From Brevundimonas sp. (GTDB lineage Bacteria > Pseudomonadota > Alphaproteobacteria > Caulobacterales > Caulobacteraceae), in NCBI GenBank assembly GCA_022712235.1, contig JALAGW010000289.1, positions 1-5,672 on the forward strand: a stretch of DNA of 5,672 nt. The letters are read 5' to 3'. The notes beneath the pieces are model-generated. The model searched no databases. It saw only the letters and a program-made list of their open reading frames with translations, and was not told where the DNA came from. Below are positions 4,749 to 5,672 of the stretch, piece by piece (positions within the stretch are counted from its first letter, which is position 1; the number at the start of each line of letters is the position of its first letter). The position numbers and the translations under genes were made by a program.

Positions 4749-5672
4749 TGTCCACGGAGGGCCGCTTCGATCCGTTCGCTGGAACCGGGCCGCGCTGGCG
4801 CGCCGTCCCCGCCTGGCGGCCCTTCCTCGAAGACCTCGCGGCCGGCGTGCTGGACTGGCTGGGCGATCAGACGCCCGAGACCCTGACCGACGCCACCATA
4901 CTGCTGCCCAACCGCCGCGCCGCCCGCGCCTTCTCCTCGGCGCTCGGCAAGCTGGCCGGCGACCACCCCGTCCTGCTGCCCCAGGTCCGCCCGCTCGGCG
5001 ATCTGGAAGAGGACGAGCCGCCCTTCGCCCCCGGCGAGCTGGGTCTGGACCTGCCGCCCGCCATCCCCGCCCTGACGCGCCGTTTCGAGATGGCGCGGAT
5101 GATTGCCGAGGAGTTCGAGCCAGGGATGAAGCCCCTGCGCGCGCTGGAAATGGCCGACGCTCTGGGCGGCTTCCTCGATTCCTGCCAGCTGGAGGAGGTC
5201 CCGGACCTGTCGCGCATCGCCGGGCTGGCCGAGCAGGATCTGGCCGCCCACTGGCAGGACAGCGCCCGCTTCCTCAGCCTCGCCGTCGAGGCCTGGCCCA
5301 AGCGACTGGAAGCCCTCGGTCTGGTCGACCCGGCATGGCGCCGCGCGACCCTGCTGCGCCGTCTGGCCGAGGCCTGGGACGCGCGCCCGCCGCAGCAACC
5401 GGTCATCGCCGCCGGCTCCACCGGCACCGTCCCCGCCGCCGCCGACGTTCTGGCCGCCGTGGCCCGCAGCCCCCAGGGCGTGGTCGTCCTGCCCGGCCTC
5501 GACCTTGATCTGGCCGACAGCGTCTGGGACCGCATCGACGACCAGCACCCTCAGGCCGCGCTGAAGGCCCTGCTGACCCGCGCCGAGGTCTCGCGCGATC
5601 AGGTCCGCCCCTGGTTCAGGCCAGCCGTCGCGCCCAGTCTCGAGGCGCGCGGTCTGGCCCGCCAGCGCCGGA
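4748..5672 (+). CDS. addB: Double-strand break repair protein AddB, alphaproteobacterial type (N-terminal 308 codons; runs off right edge)
   Basis: N-terminal part of AddB, partner of AddA in the AddAB helicase-nuclease that resects double-strand breaks and loads RecA for recombination. The open frame from ATG 4748 continues past the edge. Family-like segments: WRAVPAWRPFLEDLAAG (17-33), TILLPNRRAARAF (50-62, where an inactive helicase-like domain begins), RPLGDLEED (81-89), ALTRRFEMARMI (108-119), VIAAGSTGTVPAAADVLAA (219-237, GSTG core) and VVVLPGLDLDLADSVW (245-260). Full-length alphaproteobacterial AddB is about 1000 residues with a C-terminal RecB-type nuclease and Cys cluster, both outside the window. 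TGA of the MurU-like gene and this ATG share base 4748, and a purine tract (4733-4744) ends 3 nt before the start, so coupled translation is likely. By common synteny addA should follow; that is not visible here. Confidence 0.92.
   Translation, partial: MSTEGRFDPFAGTGPRWRAVPAWRPFLEDLAAGVLDWLGDQTPETLTDATILLPNRRAARAFSSALGKLAGDHPVLLPQVRPLGDLEEDEPPFAPGELGLDLPPAIPALTRRFEMARMIAEEFEPGMKPLRALEMADALGGFLDSCQLEEVPDLSRIAGLAEQDLAAHWQDSARFLSLAVEAWPKRLEALGLVDPAWRRATLLRRLAEAWDARPPQQPVIAAGSTGTVPAAADVLAAVARSPQGVVVLPGLDLDLADSVWDRIDDQHPQAALKALLTRAEVSRDQVRPWFRPAVAPSLEARGLARQRR

Noticed and set aside
4658..5548. Minus-strand open frames opposite addB
   Set aside because: They are compositionally biased shadows with no motif; the plus-strand frame carries the AddB segments and continues from the coupled start at 4748.

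Overview
The window looks like chromosomal DNA from a high-GC alphaproteobacterium, most likely of the Caulobacter/Brevundimonas group. Four things point there: uniformly high GC with G/C-ending codons, a Caulobacter-type housekeeping promoter, an alphaproteobacterial-type AddB, and the order tsaE - sugar kinase - nucleotidyltransferase - addB, which I recall as common in alphaproteobacteria. The genus is an inference. I see no rRNA, tRNA, CRISPR, transposase or phage gene, and base composition does not shift in a way that suggests recent transfer.

Layout. The left part (1-1517, minus strand) is the first 505 codons of an exported S9-family serine peptidase resembling dipeptidyl-peptidase 5. 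It runs off the left edge before its catalytic triad. A 142-bp divergent intergenic region (1518-1659) holds a good promoter candidate for the peptidase and a possible 17-codon upstream ORF whose stop overlaps the start of the rightward cluster. From 1660 to the right edge five genes run on the plus strand with no gaps: a lysophospholipid-acyltransferase-like protein, tsaE (tRNA t6A modification), an AmgK-like anomeric amino-sugar kinase, a MurU-like sugar-1-phosphate nucleotidyltransferase, and the first 308 codons of addB. Successive genes overlap by 4, 8, 4 and 1 bp, so one transcript with translational coupling is likely.

How the genes fit together. The kinase and nucleotidyltransferase form the two-step salvage route known from Pseudomonas: MurNAc to MurNAc-1-phosphate to UDP-MurNAc. 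This route recycles cell-wall sugar and bypasses MurA-dependent de novo synthesis. TsaE and AddB are housekeeping functions (translation fidelity and double-strand-break repair). The acyltransferase points to membrane or outer-membrane lipid synthesis. The cluster therefore co-expresses envelope and core maintenance genes and is not an obvious new defence or mobile system. I found no strong evidence of an undescribed system. The items most worth checking are the possible coupled upstream ORF, the triplet-repeat promoter spacer, and clade-specific changes in the AmgK and MurU homologues.
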